Positions 62,299 through 64,000 of a DNA stretch of 64,000 nt are shown piece after piece; position 1 is the first letter of the stretch, and the number at the start of each line of letters is the position of its first letter. Both the position numbers and the translations under genes were made by a program. This DNA is from [Bacillus] selenitireducens MLS10 (GTDB lineage: Bacteria; Bacillota; Bacilli; Bacillales; Salisediminibacteriaceae): contig NC_014219.1 in NCBI RefSeq assembly GCF_000093085.1, positions 2,224,384 through 2,288,383 of the forward strand. Reading direction: 5' to 3'. Below the pieces are notes generated by a model. The model was not told where the DNA came from. It saw nothing but the letters and a program-made list of their open reading frames with translations, and did no database searches.

Positions 62299-62327
62299 TT
62301 GAATTTTCCGACAAATAAAGATATGAT
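62299..62327 (+). promoter_or_regulatory. Predicted sigma-A promoter of acsA
   Basis: TTGAAT (62299-62304) and TATGAT (62322-62327) with a 17-bp spacer. Flanking repeats TTCACAA (62281-62287), TTGTGA (62343-62348) and TTGTGAA (62354-62360) could be operator half-sites; the last two are spaced one helical turn (11 bp). Confidence 0.6.
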
Positions 62328-62376
62328 AAGACACAACCACATTTGTGACAATATTGTGAACTTTGGAGGGGTACTT

Positions 62377-64000
62377 ATGGAAAAACTAATGCCTGAATCA
62401 GGACATACTCAACTTCAAGATTATGACAAAACCAGAGAAGAGTTTTCATGGACTGAAACAGAAAAGGAATTCTCCTGGTATAAGACCGGGAAAGTCAATG
62501 CTGCATATGAGTGCATTGACCGACATGTTGCAAATGGAAATGGTGCAAAGACTGCCCTGTTGTACTCCGATCAATCAAGAGATGAGGTATATTCATTCGA
62601 AGATCTTATGAAAACAACGAACCAGGCTGCACACATGTTTAAACGCCTCGGTATCGAAAAAGGAGACCGGGTATTCATTTTCATGCCGAGATCTCCGGAA
62701 CTCTATACAGCCCTTCTCGGTGCCATTAAAGCCGGGGCGGTAACAGGACCATTGTTTGAAGCTTTCATGAAAGAAGCCGTCAGGGCAAGGCTTGAAGACA
62801 GCGAGGCTGTGTCGATTGTCACAACTCCTGAACTGCTTCAGCGGATCCCGGTTGATGAACTTCCACATTTGAAAACCATTATTATTTATGGTGAGCACGA
62901 CATATCCGATGAACGGTTTTATTCCTTTTCTGACGAAATGAAAGCGTCTTCAGATGACGATGGAGCTATTGAGTGGATGGACCGGGAAGACGGGATGATT
63001 CTTCACTACACATCCGGTTCAACAGGAAAACCAAAAGGCGTTTATCATGTCCATAATGCGATGATTCAGCACTATCAAACTGCTAAGTGGGTTCTTGATT
63101 TAAAAGCAGATGATATATACTGGTGCACCGCTGATCCAGGTTGGGTCACCGGTACGAGTTACGGTATATTCGGTCCATGGTTAAACGGTATCACAAATGT
63201 TGTAAGAGGCGGGCGATTCTCACCGGGGGATTGGTATGGCACCATCGAAAAATACAGCGTTACAGTCTGGTATTCAGCGCCAACTGCTTTCAGAATGCTG
63301 ATGTCCGCACCGAGAGATATCCTTGAAAAGGCTGATTTGGGGTCATTAAGACACGTATTAAGTGTTGGGGAGCCGCTTAATCCTGAGGTTGTGAGATGGG
63401 GTATGGAGGCCTACGGCAAACGAATCCATGATACATGGTGGATGACTGAAACAGGCGGTATGCTTATCTGCAATTACCCATCCGAACCAATAAAACCCGG
63501 ATCCATGGGAAAACCGTTTCCCGGTATTACGGCAGCTATTCTCGATAATCAGGGGAAGGAAGTTCCGCCCGGGGAAATGGGGCACTTGGCCATCAAAGCA
63601 GGCTGGCCATCACAAATGAGAAAAATATGGAAAAATGAAGCGAAGTTTAAGGATTACTTTTATTTTGACGGCTGGTATGTATCAGGTGATACTGCTTATA
63701 TGGATGAAGAAGGCTACTTTTGGTTTCAAGGCCGTAACGATGATGTGATTAATACATCCGGAGAACGAGTGGGGCCATTTGAAATTGAGAGTAAGCTTGT
63801 GGAACACCCCGCCGTTGCAGAAGCAGGCGTCATTGGCAAACCCGATGAACTGAGAGGTCAAATTATTAAAGCATTTATCTCTTTGAGGTCCGGATATACG
63901 TTTTCTGATGAATTAAAAGAAGATATTCAGGCCTTTATCAAATCTGAACTTTCCGCACATGCGGTGCCAAGAGAAATCGAATATAAAGAAAAGTTACCGA
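62377..64000 (+). CDS. acsA: Acetyl-CoA synthetase (partial, C-terminus beyond the window)
   Basis: The reading frame from ATG at 62377 (after GGAGGGG) stays open for 541 codons to the window edge. It closely follows B. subtilis AcsA (572 aa): KGDRVFIFMPRSPELYTALL, the AMP-binding P-loop LHYTSGSTGKPKGVYHVH, WCTADPGWVTGT, DTWWMTETGGML and GWYVSGDTAYMDEEGYFWF. It activates acetate to acetyl-CoA through acetyl-AMP. The cut falls just before the regulatory lysine motif of the family. In B. subtilis acsA is subject to AcuABC control and CcpA; a partner acuABC operon is not seen here. Confidence 0.96.
   Translation, partial: MEKLMPESGHTQLQDYDKTREEFSWTETEKEFSWYKTGKVNAAYECIDRHVANGNGAKTALLYSDQSRDEVYSFEDLMKTTNQAAHMFKRLGIEKGDRVFIFMPRSPELYTALLGAIKAGAVTGPLFEAFMKEAVRARLEDSEAVSIVTTPELLQRIPVDELPHLKTIIIYGEHDISDERFYSFSDEMKASSDDDGAIEWMDREDGMILHYTSGSTGKPKGVYHVHNAMIQHYQTAKWVLDLKADDIYWCTADPGWVTGTSYGIFGPWLNGITNVVRGGRFSPGDWYGTIEKYSVTVWYSAPTAFRMLMSAPRDILEKADLGSLRHVLSVGEPLNPEVVRWGMEAYGKRIHDTWWMTETGGMLICNYPSEPIKPGSMGKPFPGITAAILDNQGKEVPPGEMGHLAIKAGWPSQMRKIWKNEAKFKDYFYFDGWYVSGDTAYMDEEGYFWFQGRNDDVINTSGERVGPFEIESKLVEHPAVAEAGVIGKPDELRGQIIKAFISLRSGYTFSDELKEDIQAFIKSELSAHAVPREIEYKEKLP

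Overview
The window looks like a chromosomal segment of a spore-forming, low-to-moderate GC Bacillales (Bacillaceae-type) bacterium. The evidence is a valS T-box leader, an abrB gene with tandem Spo0A boxes at its promoter, DynA, PatA, GltC, AcsA and OdhAB of the Bacillus type, and AGGAGG-type ribosome binding sites throughout. Many acidic proteins, a betaine/choline (BCCT) transporter and a Na+/H+ antiporter-family transporter fit a haloalkaliphilic relative of Bacillus. The species cannot be fixed from the sequence alone. No rRNA, tRNA, CRISPR array or prophage is visible. The only mobile element is one apparently intact group IIC intron.

Layout. 1-2.1 kb: start of a minus-strand glpAB(C) operon for anaerobic glycerol-3-phosphate oxidation, with an intrinsic terminator in its leader. 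2.2-5.2 kb: a Gfo/Idh/MocA oxidoreductase, an OsmC protein, a 55-codon minus-strand frame interrupted by two TGA codons, and pfkA. 5.2-13.3 kb: a FliL-like membrane protein, a YuiF-type transporter, the T-box-controlled valS-dat operon and a YhaQP-like ABC exporter. 13.5-16.5 kb: a DUF4349 lipoprotein operon and a PadR-DUF2812 pair. 16.5-22.1 kb: a divergent YolD/Y-family polymerase pair with LexA-like boxes, a REC-GGDEF-REC protein, a solitary trpB and a lipid kinase. 22-31 kb: a Jag_N-DUF342 (FapA-like) protein, a BCCT transporter, a Lon-like AAA protease and a PAS-GAF-PAS-GGDEF-EAL protein. 31-44.3 kb: methionine gamma-lyase with a cre-like site, an EmrB/LmrB-type exporter, the group IIC intron, a CrtI-like oxidoreductase, an orphan sensor kinase, and divergent gdhA and gltC. 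44.6-50.2 kb: abrB, then a three-gene operon dynA / small membrane protein / TraB-GumN-type lipoprotein. 50.3-62 kb: odhAB, patA with an esterase, a PBP5-type carboxypeptidase with a KNG instead of KTG motif, msrAB, a dipeptidase, a 56-aa membrane peptide and fumC. 62.4-64 kb: acsA, cut by the window end.

Function. The central theme is carbon and nitrogen metabolism: pfkA, odhAB, fumC, acsA, gdhA/gltC and glpAB, several with catabolite-type control signals. Around it lie stress and repair genes (msrAB, osmC, Y-polymerase), envelope genes (Dac, DynA, BCCT, exporters) and two c-di-GMP-related multidomain proteins. The parts most worth a second look are the two-TGA small frame at 3.2-3.4 kb, the dynA-linked TraB/GumN lipoprotein with an LRR-like N-terminus, the double-LexA-box divergent promoter at 16.9 kb, and the intron placed directly behind a terminator hairpin.
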